From an uncultured Erythrobacter sp. (lineage in GTDB: Bacteria; Pseudomonadota; Alphaproteobacteria; Sphingomonadales; Sphingomonadaceae): a stretch of 64,000 nucleotides of DNA. The notes under the pieces are model-generated. The model was not told the origin of the DNA and did not search any database. It saw only the letters and a list, made by a program, of their open reading frames with translations. The stretch is from NCBI GenBank assembly GCA_947503155.1, contig CANNCL010000001.1, positions 496,001 to 560,000 on the forward strand, written 5' to 3'. Below are positions 52,452 to 60,984 of this stretch, in pieces (the first letter of the stretch is position 1; the number at the start of each line of letters is the position of its first letter). The position numbers and the translations under genes were made by a program.

Positions 52452-53240
52452 ATGAAGCTCGAAGGCAAAGTCGCAGCGATTACCGGCGGGACCGCAGGAT
52501 TGGGACGCGGGATCGCAGAGGCGTTTCTGGCCGAGGGCGCAAAAGTCGCTCTGTTCGCGCGCAACGCGGAAAAGGGCGCGCGCGTGGTCGAGGAATTGCG
52601 AGTCGGGCGCGGAAGCAAAGACCGGGTGGTGTTTGTCGCGGGCGATGTGATGCAGCAAGGTGATGTAGAAGGCTTCATCGACACGGTCGTGGACACATTC
52701 GGCACAATCGACATTCTGGTCAACAATGCGGGCGGCGCGGGCGATCTGCAGCCGCTGGTCGATCTGTCTGATGAAGCCTTTGACGAGGCGATGAAATGGA
52801 ACGTCTATTCGACTTTCTGGGCCTGCCGCCGGGCCTTGCCGGGCATGATCAAGAAAGGCGACGGGCGGATCATCAACATGTCTTCGATGGAGGGGAAACA
52901 CGGCAAGCCGGTCTTCACCGCCTACACCGCCGCCAAACACGCCGTAAACGGCCTGACGAAATCCTTGGCGCGCGAAGTCGGCGAGGCGGGTGTGACAGTG
53001 AACACAATCTGCCCCGGCCTAGTGGTCACCGATATCATCAAGAATAACGGCCCGGAAACCGCCAAGGCGATGGGTATGGAGTTTGATGACATGATCGCGA
53101 TGTTCGCATCCGAAGCCGCGATCAAACGTCCGAACACAGTCGAGGAAATCGCGGCCATGGCGCTGTTGCTCGCCTCAAAAGAGGGCGCGGGGATTACCGG
53201 TGCCAATCTGAGCGTGGATGGCGGGACGGCGCAATTCTGA
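52452..53240 (+). CDS. Short-chain dehydrogenase/reductase (classical SDR)
   Basis: A 262-residue SDR: GGTAGLG cofactor loop, FARNAEKG (NADP-type Arg), NNAGGAG, Ser in INMSSMEG and YTAAK, ending LSVDGGTAQF. It resembles 3-hydroxybutyrate or beta-ketoacyl reductase-type SDRs. The start at 52452 follows AAAGGGAGAAGC. Confidence 0.92.
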   Translation: MKLEGKVAAITGGTAGLGRGIAEAFLAEGAKVALFARNAEKGARVVEELRVGRGSKDRVVFVAGDVMQQGDVEGFIDTVVDTFGTIDILVNNAGGAGDLQPLVDLSDEAFDEAMKWNVYSTFWACRRALPGMIKKGDGRIINMSSMEGKHGKPVFTAYTAAKHAVNGLTKSLAREVGEAGVTVNTICPGLVVTDIIKNNGPETAKAMGMEFDDMIAMFASEAAIKRPNTVEEIAAMALLLASKEGAGITGANLSVDGGTAQF

Positions 53241-53313
53241 CCGCCGATGAGGGCGAATAGTTAGGCAAGGAAACAGCGCCGGTTAAGCATCCAGAGAGTA
53301 GACGGTTTACATC

Positions 53314-53673
53314 ATGTTCAAAGTAACCCCATTGCCCAGCAAACACCGCGTCGCGATCAGCTTCGAAGGCAATTTCGATCACGATCCCGCCGATTTTCGG
53401 GCCGCATTGATAGCAGCGGTCGGCAAAGTTCAGGCGCATGACCAGTCATTCGATTTGATCTGCGATTTCACCCACGCACATGTGATGCCGCAAGACCATG
53501 CAACCACAGGCCAAGCAGCGATTGCCTGGTGCATCGAAAACGGTTTGCGCAAATCCGCCAATGTGACGGCATCCGTGACGCAGCGTATGCAGCTGAAAAG
53601 GGTCTCAGAAGGTGACCTACGCTTCGGCCAATTCGCCGATCACGGCGAAGCGGAGGAATGGCTGGCCGTTTGA
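53314..53673 (+). CDS. Small STAS/SpoIIAA-like protein
   Basis: A 119-residue protein beginning with alternating strands and helices, VAISFEGNFDHDPADFRAALIAAV then FDLICDFTHAHVMPQ, and ending EAEEWLAV, reminiscent of the SpoIIAA-like/STAS fold. No catalytic motif. No firm family is claimed. It lies between an SDR gene and a convergent SDR gene. Confidence 0.65.
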   Translation: MFKVTPLPSKHRVAISFEGNFDHDPADFRAALIAAVGKVQAHDQSFDLICDFTHAHVMPQDHATTGQAAIAWCIENGLRKSANVTASVTQRMQLKRVSEGDLRFGQFADHGEAEEWLAV

Positions 53674-53680
53674 GGGGGGA

Positions 53681-54499
53681 TCACCCCTCCTGCGCTGCGG
53701 CCGCCATCGCTGCGCCAACGGCCGCCTCGATATCCTTTGCCTGAGGGTTGCCGCGCATGATGACACCGCCATTGGGCTGAATGTTCTGTCCGGTGACAAA
53801 GGCATGATCGCCGCTGAGCCATAGGCAGGCATTCGCGACGTCTTCGGATGTGTTGAGCCGCCCCAGCGGATAGCGCGGCAAGAATGCATCGACCAGGCCG
53901 GGTGTTTGAAACGCCCCTTCGGTCATCGGGCTTTGCGTGAAAGCCGGAGAGACACTGTTGGCGCGAATGCCCAGGTGGCCAAAGTCATTGGCGACGCATT
54001 CAATCATCGCCTCGCCCGCGCGTTTGGTCCCGATATAGGCGGCGTGATTGTTGATGAGCGCCTTTGTCGTGGCAGACGAAAGCGAGATGATAGATCCACC
54101 AGTGGGCGCTTGCTCGCTCATCACTTTGACGAAAGCTTGCAGGAAATGATGCACGCCTTTGAATTGAAGATCAGTAATCGCGTCGAGATCCGCTTGGCTG
54201 GTTTCCAGCAAGTTCGAAAGCAGGCCCCAACCGGTACAATTGATCGCCGCATCGACGCGGCCAAACTCGGCCTTGGCCTTGTCCGCAAGGGCATGAACTT
54301 GCGCGTGATCGGTGATGTCACACAATGCATAAGCTCCGCCGATATCATCCGCGATTGCGGCAAGCGGTTCCTCTTTGCGCCCGGCCACCATCACCTTTGC
54401 GCCTTCGCTAGCGAACAGTCTGGCGATGACCTGTCCCATATTGCCGGTGCTTGCTGCGCCCAGAATAACGGCGCTTTTGCCTTCCAATTGTCCCATCAC
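53681..54499 (-). CDS. Short-chain dehydrogenase/reductase
   Basis: A 272-residue SDR: nucleotide loop GAASTGNMG, AGRKEE (NADP-type), a modified NNAG motif (NCTG), Ser in ISLSSATTK and YIGTK. The C-terminus has an ~25-residue Ala-rich helical extension. It is divergent from the SnoaL/ABM/mobA unit with a 126-bp shared promoter region. Confidence 0.88.
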   Translation of the reverse strand: MMGQLEGKSAVILGAASTGNMGQVIARLFASEGAKVMVAGRKEEPLAAIADDIGGAYALCDITDHAQVHALADKAKAEFGRVDAAINCTGWGLLSNLLETSQADLDAITDLQFKGVHHFLQAFVKVMSEQAPTGGSIISLSSATTKALINNHAAYIGTKRAGEAMIECVANDFGHLGIRANSVSPAFTQSPMTEGAFQTPGLVDAFLPRYPLGRLNTSEDVANACLWLSGDHAFVTGQNIQPNGGVIMRGNPQAKDIEAAVGAAMAAAAQEG

Positions 54500-54625
54500 G
54501 ATTTCCTCTCAGTTGAATGCAGGGGTAACACGGCACAGGCCCGATCGACCCTTCCCAAAAGTGTTCATTGCCGCGCGCCCTATGTGCACCGATACGGTCT
54601 GACAAACTGACAGGAGAGACGCATC

Positions 54626-55039
54626 ATGTTCACAGGACCGATCGAAGACCGGCTCGCCATTCGCGAACTGCACGAAGTTTACGGCGACGGTGTTGTCCGT
54701 TTTGACGCAGAGACATGGGGTTCGGTCTGGGCCGATGATGCCGACTGGGACTTTATGGGCATGGAATTGAAAGGGCGCGATGCGATCGTCGAAGTGTGGC
54801 TTGGCGCGATGGCGAATTTTGATGCGGTCAGCTTTAGCTGCGTGCCCGCATCCATCGAAGTGACCGGCAATACGGCCACATCGCGTGTGCAAACGCAGGA
54901 AGTGCTCAAAGGCAAAGACGGCTCAACCCGGATGCTTGGCGGACTTTACACAGATGAGCTTGAGAAACGCGATGGCGCTTGGGTTTACACCAAACGCGCG
55001 TTCCAAGTCATCGCAGAATACAACCCGGTAGAAGGATAA
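54626..55039 (+). CDS. SnoaL/NTF2-fold protein
   Basis: A 137-residue SnoaL_4-type protein beginning EDRLAIRELHEVYGDGVVRFD, with ADDADWDFMGMELKG and WVYTKRAFQ in the second half. The Arg-x-Asp pair of the LEH triad is not seen. It starts a plus-strand unit with the ABM-domain gene 4 bp behind. Function unknown. Confidence 0.83.
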   Translation: MFTGPIEDRLAIRELHEVYGDGVVRFDAETWGSVWADDADWDFMGMELKGRDAIVEVWLGAMANFDAVSFSCVPASIEVTGNTATSRVQTQEVLKGKDGSTRMLGGLYTDELEKRDGAWVYTKRAFQVIAEYNPVEG

Positions 55040-55043
55040 ATTC

Positions 55044-55385
55044 ATGGCCAAAATCGTCATCGCCGCACAAATCGACCTCGACCCTGCAAAGCGCGCAGAG
55101 GCGCTCACCAGCGCAAAGCCGCATATTGATGCCGCTCTCGCGCAGGATGGCTGCAACCATTACGAATGGAGCGCGGATGGCAGTGACCCCGCGCGCGTCA
55201 ATGTGTTTGAAGAATGGGAAAGCGAAGAAGCGCTCGCGCATCACTTCGCCAATGCCGCCTATGCCGGAATGCGCGACCATATTGGGACATTCGGACTGAC
55301 GGGGGCGGCCAGCAAGAAATACCGCGTGGATGCCGAAGGGCCGGTCTATAACGCGCAAGGCGAGGCCACCGAGGCGTTTGATTAA
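55044..55385 (+). CDS. Antibiotic biosynthesis monooxygenase (ABM) domain protein
   Basis: A 113-residue ferredoxin-like ABM/YgiN-type protein; recognisable are AQDGCNHYEWSADGSDPARV and the VFEEWESEEALAHHF strand-helix pair with the HF motif. Members are cofactor-free quinol or polyketide mono-oxygenases or merely protective. Its last residues overlap the start of mobA by 8 bp. Confidence 0.85.
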   Translation: MAKIVIAAQIDLDPAKRAEALTSAKPHIDAALAQDGCNHYEWSADGSDPARVNVFEEWESEEALAHHFANAAYAGMRDHIGTFGLTGAASKKYRVDAEGPVYNAQGEATEAFD

Positions 55386-55890
55386 GACGCTTGGTGCGAT
55401 CCTAGCCGGGGGTCAGGCGCGGCGCTTTGGCAGTGATAAGGCGTATGCTCTTTATAGCGGCAAGCGGCTTATTGACTGCGCGGCGGCGGCGCTTGATGCT
55501 CAATGTGATCGTGTGATCATTTGCGGACGCGAAGAGCCGGGTTTCACCTGTATCCCTGACTTGCCTGCCGCTGACTTGGGCCCGCTTGGCGGCCTAAATG
55601 CTGCCCTGCTTCACGCGGCGCGAGAGGGATATTCGCATGTCCTTAGCGCAGGGGTCGATGCGCCAAATTTGCCGCATAATTTGGCGCAAACTTTACACGG
55701 CGACGGCGCAGCGATCGTTCAAAGTCAGCCGGTTGTGGGTCTATGGCCAGCCGCGCTCGCTCAGGAACTCGGCGCATTTCTATCAGGCGGCGGCCGCGCG
55801 CTTTACGGCTTTGCCGAAAGCGTTGGGGCGCGGCGGATCGCATTCGACCCGCCGCTTATGAATGTAAACCAACCCGGCGATTTGCCCTAA
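55378..55890 (+). CDS. mobA: Molybdenum cofactor guanylyltransferase
   Basis: Attaches GMP to molybdopterin to give the guanine dinucleotide cofactor needed by DMSO-reductase-family enzymes. The 170-residue protein has LAGGQARRFGSDKA at the N-terminus, DLGPLGGLNAAL in the middle and MNVNQPGDL at the end, all diagnostic. The start is a TTG at 55378 overlapping the ABM stop, chosen because it gives the normal short N-terminus before LAGG; the longer frame from 55330 lacks family support. A molybdopterin oxidoreductase lies 1.1 kb away. Confidence 0.9.
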   Translation: MIKTLGAILAGGQARRFGSDKAYALYSGKRLIDCAAAALDAQCDRVIICGREEPGFTCIPDLPAADLGPLGGLNAALLHAAREGYSHVLSAGVDAPNLPHNLAQTLHGDGAAIVQSQPVVGLWPAALAQELGAFLSGGGRALYGFAESVGARRIAFDPPLMNVNQPGDLP

Positions 55891-56888
55891 AGTTTGAGCA
55901 TTTGTTTGCCGCGGTTTTTACCGACAAACAGCCGCTGCAAAGTATCAGGCGCGTTTTCAAAGCCGTGCTGAATGTCTTCTTGATATTTCAGACTGCCATC
56001 GGCGACGAAACCTTCCAGACGCCTGCGGATCGCACCAAATTCGCTCGCCCAGTCGAGGACAATAAAGCCTTCCATACTGGCGCGGCGGAAGATGAGGTTG
56101 AAATAATTGCCCGGTCCGGTTGGTAGGCCGCCCGATTCGTAACGAGAGATCCCGCCGCAAATCACCACCCGTGCGCCCGTCGCAATATTGGCGAGCATAT
56201 CATCGAGGATTGTCCCGCCGACATTGTCGTAAATGACATGAACGCCGCCGGGGCAATGTTCTTTGATCTGAGCCTTTACGTTGCCGGCCTTATAATCGAT
56301 CGCGGCATCATATCCCGCTTCCTTGACCAGCCATTCGCATTTCTCTGCGCCGCCCGCGATACCGACAGCGCGGCAACCGGCGATTTTGGCAAGCTGTCCG
56401 ACAATGCTGCCGGTGGCGCCTGCTGCGCCGGATACAAGAACGGTGTCGCCCGCAACCGGCTTGCCGATTTTGAAGAGCCCGCAATAGGCGGTCAGCCCGG
56501 TTGTCCCGAGCACCGATAATACGGCGGTCGGGGACAAGGTTGTTTCAACCTTGGTCAGCCCTTCGCCGTCATGAACGCAGTGTTCGGTCCAACCGGTGGA
56601 GCCAAACACGATATCACCGACCGCAAATTTGCCGCCATTGCTTTGGATCACTTCGCAAATGCCGCTGCCGCGCATGACATCGCCAATCGCCATTGGCGCG
56701 ACATAATCGGCGATGTTCTCCATCCAGCCCTTTTGCGCCGGATCAAAGCCCAGATACCGCGTCGCCAGCAGCATCTCCCCCTCGGCAGGGTCAGCCAGCT
56801 GCGTATCGACCAGCTTAAAATCATCAGGCGCAATACCGCGTCCGCGTGGGTGTCCGTTGAGTAGCCATTGGCGTGAAGTCGTGGGCAT
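55887..56888 (-). CDS. NADP-dependent oxidoreductase, MDR superfamily
   Basis: Zinc-free medium-chain reductase of 333 residues with Rossmann loop SGAAGATG, NADP-pocket GGAEKCEWL and YDNVGG, as in the CurA/PTGR group. It overlaps the mobA end by four bases in a convergent arrangement and is divergent from the molybdopterin oxidoreductase. It is clearly paralogous to the copies at 41833 and 59174 (shared GGxEKC and NVGG landmarks), suggesting successive enone-type reductions. Confidence 0.9.
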   Translation of the reverse strand: MPTTSRQWLLNGHPRGRGIAPDDFKLVDTQLADPAEGEMLLATRYLGFDPAQKGWMENIADYVAPMAIGDVMRGSGICEVIQSNGGKFAVGDIVFGSTGWTEHCVHDGEGLTKVETTLSPTAVLSVLGTTGLTAYCGLFKIGKPVAGDTVLVSGAAGATGSIVGQLAKIAGCRAVGIAGGAEKCEWLVKEAGYDAAIDYKAGNVKAQIKEHCPGGVHVIYDNVGGTILDDMLANIATGARVVICGGISRYESGGLPTGPGNYFNLIFRRASMEGFIVLDWASEFGAIRRRLEGFVADGSLKYQEDIQHGFENAPDTLQRLFVGKNRGKQMLKL

Positions 56889-57004
56889 CCAGAATCTCCT
56901 TATTTCGCCTCCCTAATGCGGCCAGCGCTCCGCCGCCTCTACGGCCAAAAGTGTCAGTCGCTGCGCGCGCACGCTCTGGTATCTTGGAAACAAGGAGAAA
57001 TGTG

Positions 57005-59143
57005 ATGGGTGTTGAGACTCGCAAGACGTTCTGCCGCTTTTGCCACGCAAATTGCGCGATGGAGGTGGATGTTGAGAACGGTAAAGTTCTGGAAGTGCGC
57101 GGTGATAAAGATGATCCGGCATTTGGCGGCTACACCTGTCTAAAGGGGCGCGAGCTGCCCGATTCGCACAATGCGGAGCACCGCTTGCATCACAGTTTGG
57201 TGCGCGATGATGCTGGGGCCCTCCAAGAAACCGCCATGCCGAAAGCTCTGGAACACGTTGCGGACGAAATCCGCCGCGTGATCGCCAAATACGGGCCAAA
57301 TTCGGTCGCGGTGTTCATGGGATCGGGCGGGTATCAGAACAGCGCGGCAATGGCCGCTTCGCTCAGTTTTGCGCAAGCGATTGGGACGCGCAATTTTTAC
57401 ACCTCAGTGACGCTGGATCAGCCGGCAAAGGTTTTCACCACCATGCGTTACGGCAAATGGATGGGCGGCATGAACACGTTCTCCGAAAGCGATGTGTCGC
57501 TGCTGGTGGGGAACAATCCGATCGTCTCGCATTATTCGCCGCCGGGCGGGGTTCCGCCCTTTAGCCCATCCCGCCGGATCCGCGATGCGCAAGAACGCGG
57601 CATGAAAGTGATTGTCGCTGATCCGCGCGAAAGTGATGTCGCACGGCTGGCCGATATCTATTTGCCGGTAAAGCCGGGCGAAGACCCTGCGCTGCTTGCC
57701 GGAATGCTGAATGTGATCATCAAAGAGGAATTGTATGATCGCAATTTCGTCGCGGCCAATGTCGATGGATTTGACGAATTGGCGGCGGCCGTAGAGCCGT
57801 TTTCGCCGGGCGTAGCGGCCGCGCGGGCGGGCGTGGACGAGGATCAACTGATCGCGGCGGCGCGTGTGTTTGCAGGCGGCTCGAAAGGCTGCGCTGTGAC
57901 CGGGACCGGGCCAGAAATGGCAGGCAATGGCACTCTGACCGAATATCTCGTGACATCCCTCAACACCATTTGCGCGCGTTTCAAACAAGAAGGTGAGAAA
58001 GCCGCAATTCCCGGCGTCTTTACCAATATTAACGGCCCGCGCCGCGCGCAAGTTGCCCCCGATGTGCCGCTGTTTGGCGCAGAAGGCATGGCCAAATCGC
58101 GGTTTCGCGGATTGGGCCAATTGGGCTTTGAGATGCCCTGCAATGTGCTCGCCGATGAAATTCTGACACCGGGTGATGGACAGGTTCGCGTGCTCATTTC
58201 GGTCGGCGGAAACCCAGTCGTTGGCTTCCCTGATCAGGCAAAAATGGTCCGCGCTTTGGATGATCTCGATCTGTTTGTGCAGATCGATCCGTGGATGAGC
58301 GCGAGTGCAAAACGCGCAGATGTGGTGCTTGCCCCGTCGCAATGTCTTGAACGCGAAGACATCACCAATCTTTCCGAATGGTGGCACGAAGAAGCCTATG
58401 CCCGCTATGTCGAGGCGGTCGCGACCCCGCCGGGCGATGTGATCGACGAATATGAAATGTTCTGGACGCTGGCGCATCATCTGGGCGTGACGATGGAATT
58501 GGCGGGCGGCGCTTTGCCGATGGATGAGAAACCGTCGAAGGAAACCTTCCTCGATCTGATGACCGCCGGGTGCATTGTCCCGCCAAGCCAGGTCCGCAAA
58601 GACGCAGCCAAAGTTGGCGGGGCGGCGGTTGTCTATGCCGACAAACACCCTGTCGTTGGACCGGTGGAGGAGAGCGAGATTAACCGCTTTGGCCTTGATG
58701 TGGGTGATATGCCGGGCGAATTGCTGCGCTATGCCAGCAATGTGCCGACACGAGCGGGTTATGAGTTCAAACTGATCAGCCGCCGTTCGAAAACGCGGTT
58801 CAATTCGATTGGTCATCCGCTTAAGAAATTGCGGGAAAAGACGGTGACCAATCCGGCCTATATCCACCCAGAAGACATGGCTCAGCTCGGCTTAGTAGAA
58901 GGCGGGATTGTTGAGATCACGTCGCCCCATGCGACGATCCACGGCGTGGTGAAGGCCAGCGACAAAGTGCGCCGGGGGCTCGTCTCTATGGCTCATGCTT
59001 ACGGCGATGCCGATGCGTCGAAAGAGGATGTACGCGAACGCGGCTCCTCAACGAACCGCCTCACCAGCGAAGTCGTCGATTTCGACCCAATTACTGGGAT
59101 GAGCTTGCAAAGCGCCATTCCCGTCAAACTCGTCGCGGCTTAG
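57005..59143 (+). CDS. Molybdopterin oxidoreductase, DMSO reductase family
   Basis: Cytoplasmic (no Tat signal) molybdopterin-guanine-dinucleotide enzyme of 712 residues. An N-terminal 4Fe-4S motif is formed by C10, C13, C17 and C45. The molybdopterin domains follow, and a C-terminal barrel carries SRRSKTRFNSIGHPL and SMAHAYGDA for the cofactor. Near the likely molybdenum ligand the sequence is SVTLDQP, with Asp138 the best candidate; no Cys or SeCys fits. It resembles formate/nitrate-type relatives whose substrates are mostly unknown. Start at 57005 (or GTG 57002) after AAGGAGAAAT. Confidence 0.88.
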   Translation: MGVETRKTFCRFCHANCAMEVDVENGKVLEVRGDKDDPAFGGYTCLKGRELPDSHNAEHRLHHSLVRDDAGALQETAMPKALEHVADEIRRVIAKYGPNSVAVFMGSGGYQNSAAMAASLSFAQAIGTRNFYTSVTLDQPAKVFTTMRYGKWMGGMNTFSESDVSLLVGNNPIVSHYSPPGGVPPFSPSRRIRDAQERGMKVIVADPRESDVARLADIYLPVKPGEDPALLAGMLNVIIKEELYDRNFVAANVDGFDELAAAVEPFSPGVAAARAGVDEDQLIAAARVFAGGSKGCAVTGTGPEMAGNGTLTEYLVTSLNTICARFKQEGEKAAIPGVFTNINGPRRAQVAPDVPLFGAEGMAKSRFRGLGQLGFEMPCNVLADEILTPGDGQVRVLISVGGNPVVGFPDQAKMVRALDDLDLFVQIDPWMSASAKRADVVLAPSQCLEREDITNLSEWWHEEAYARYVEAVATPPGDVIDEYEMFWTLAHHLGVTMELAGGALPMDEKPSKETFLDLMTAGCIVPPSQVRKDAAKVGGAAVVYADKHPVVGPVEESEINRFGLDVGDMPGELLRYASNVPTRAGYEFKLISRRSKTRFNSIGHPLKKLREKTVTNPAYIHPEDMAQLGLVEGGIVEITSPHATIHGVVKASDKVRRGLVSMAHAYGDADASKEDVRERGSSTNRLTSEVVDFDPITGMSLQSAIPVKLVAA

Positions 59144-59173
59144 CTCGGCGCTCGAACATCCAAAGGAATTTCC

Positions 59174-60184
59174 GTGCCTGAAAACCGCCGTTTCCTCCTC
59201 CAGCGCCGCCCGGACGGCGAGCCTGTCCGCGAAGACTTTGAACTGATCACTGAGCCTACGCCTGAACTGGCCGAGGGTGAGTTTTTGATCCGCAATCACT
59301 ACGCATCGCTCGATCCAGCGATGCGCGGGTGGATGGATGCTGGCGGAAATTACATGCCACCTGTGCCGCTGGGCGATGCGATGCGGGCCAGCACAATTGG
59401 CGTGGTCGAAGAAAGCCGTGCGGAAGGTTTTGAAAAAGGCCAATGGGTGATGGGACTCAATGCGCTGGAGGATTATTCCATCGGCGTCGCAGGCGGGTTT
59501 AGCCAGCCGATCGATGCCTCGCTGGTGCCGAATGTGACCAATTACCTGTCCATATTTGGCGCGGTCGGGATGACCGCTTATTTCGGTTTCCTCGAAGTGT
59601 GCGAACCGAAAAGGGGCGACACCGTGCTTGTTTCCGGCGCGGCGGGTGCGGTTGGGTCACTTGTGGGGCAGCTTGCAAAAATTCACGGCTGCCGCGCGGT
59701 CGGCATCGCTGGCGGGCCAGAGAAATGCGCGAAACTGATCGACAAATACGGCTTCGACGCCGCCATCGACTATAAGGGCAAGGACGAAGCCGCGCTGACC
59801 GCCGCCATCGCAGAGGCCGCACCTGATGGGGTCGATGTGATCTTTGAAAATGTCGGCGGGGCGATCCTTGATGCGGGGCTGATGAACCTCAACCTTTATG
59901 GCCGCGTTGGGCTGTGCGGGTTGATCAGTGAATACAACACGGAACCGCGCGGCGCGCGCAACATCTGGCAATTGATCGTTAAACGCGCGTCGATCCGGGG
60001 GCTGTTGGTCGCTGATTATGTCGAACGGTTCGGCGAAGGCGCGGTTAAAATGGGCGAATGGGCAGCGGCCGGAAAGCTCGCCACCGATGAACATATCGAC
60101 GAAGGGCTCGAACATGCCTTTGACAGTTTCATGCGCCTGTTTGCAGGAACCAATGACGGCAAGATGATCCTTAAGATCGCATGA
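59174..60184 (+). CDS. NADP-dependent oxidoreductase, MDR superfamily
   Basis: A 336-residue MDR reductase with SGAAGAVG, GGPEKCAKL, ENVGG and the N-terminal NHYASLDPAMRGWMD typical of the CurA/PTGR/YncB group. The start is GTG at 59174, after AAAGGAATTTCC. It follows the molybdopterin oxidoreductase by 30 bp and overlaps the ThuA-like gene by four bases, so this is one operon. Confidence 0.92.
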   Translation: MPENRRFLLQRRPDGEPVREDFELITEPTPELAEGEFLIRNHYASLDPAMRGWMDAGGNYMPPVPLGDAMRASTIGVVEESRAEGFEKGQWVMGLNALEDYSIGVAGGFSQPIDASLVPNVTNYLSIFGAVGMTAYFGFLEVCEPKRGDTVLVSGAAGAVGSLVGQLAKIHGCRAVGIAGGPEKCAKLIDKYGFDAAIDYKGKDEAALTAAIAEAAPDGVDVIFENVGGAILDAGLMNLNLYGRVGLCGLISEYNTEPRGARNIWQLIVKRASIRGLLVADYVERFGEGAVKMGEWAAAGKLATDEHIDEGLEHAFDSFMRLFAGTNDGKMILKIA

Positions 60185-60984
60185 TACCCGCGGGACCGAC
60201 ACGCTCGCTGCTCGTCCTGTCTTGGGGGCACCCCTATGAAGAGGAGCCTTTTGCCGAACTCATCGCCAATCTGGGCGACTGGGATGTGACCCATCTGCTC
60301 CACCCCGAAGCAGAAGAAGCCGTCGCAAACGGCGCGGCGCGCGATGCCGATGCGGTGTTGTTCTACGATATGGGCGGTTACACTTTTGCCGACAATTGGG
60401 TGACTTCGCGCCCGCCATCCCCCGCTTTCCGCCGCGCTATCGTGGAACGCTTTGAAAGCGGGCGCGGTGCGGTGGCGATGCACCATGCTTTGGCCGGCTG
60501 GGCGGATTGGCCCGAATGGCATGAGATGTTGGGCGGGAGGTTCTTGTACACACCGGGCAAAGTGCGCGGTAAAGAAGTGCTCGATTCCGGCTACCGGCAC
60601 GATGTCGAATACCGGGCAGAGGTCGTTGCCGAGCACCCTGTAACAGCGGGTCTGCCAGCAAGTTTCGCGGTTTGCGATGAGTTGTATTTAGCCGAAGTCT
60701 TCGAAGAGGATGTCGAGCCGCTAATCCGCTCTGATTATAGTTTCACCCGCGACAATTTCTACTCCGCCGCGCTTGGCATTTCGGGCACACTTTATTCCAA
60801 TGAAGGGTGGGACCACCCGCCCGCCAGCAATTTGGTCGCGTGGCACAAACGGGTCGGCCCAAAAGACGGAGGTGCCCCGCTGGTCTATCTGCAATTTGGC
60901 GACGCACCCCATACCTATGCGAATCCGCATGTGCGCCATATCCTCGCCAATGCGCTCAACTTTATCGCCGGAGAGAACCCATGA
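60181..60984 (+). CDS. ThuA-like domain protein
   Basis: A 267-residue protein of the ThuA/glutamine-amidotransferase-like fold, with VLSWGHPYEEEPF at the start, AVAMHHALAGWADWPEW in the middle (the GHH-type loop) and GISGTLYSNEGWDHPPAS near the end. ThuA relatives occur in sugar catabolism, but many sit in steroid and aromatic clusters with unknown function. Both ends overlap neighbours by four bases. Confidence 0.85.
   Translation: MIPAGPTRSLLVLSWGHPYEEEPFAELIANLGDWDVTHLLHPEAEEAVANGAARDADAVLFYDMGGYTFADNWVTSRPPSPAFRRAIVERFESGRGAVAMHHALAGWADWPEWHEMLGGRFLYTPGKVRGKEVLDSGYRHDVEYRAEVVAEHPVTAGLPASFAVCDELYLAEVFEEDVEPLIRSDYSFTRDNFYSAALGISGTLYSNEGWDHPPASNLVAWHKRVGPKDGGAPLVYLQFGDAPHTYANPHVRHILANALNFIAGENP

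Noticed and set aside
57404-58867. Long (487-codon) open frame on the minus strand
   Set aside because: Antisense to the molybdopterin oxidoreductase; low-complexity, Arg/His-rich translation with no recognisable domain; typical mirror frame of GC-rich codon usage.
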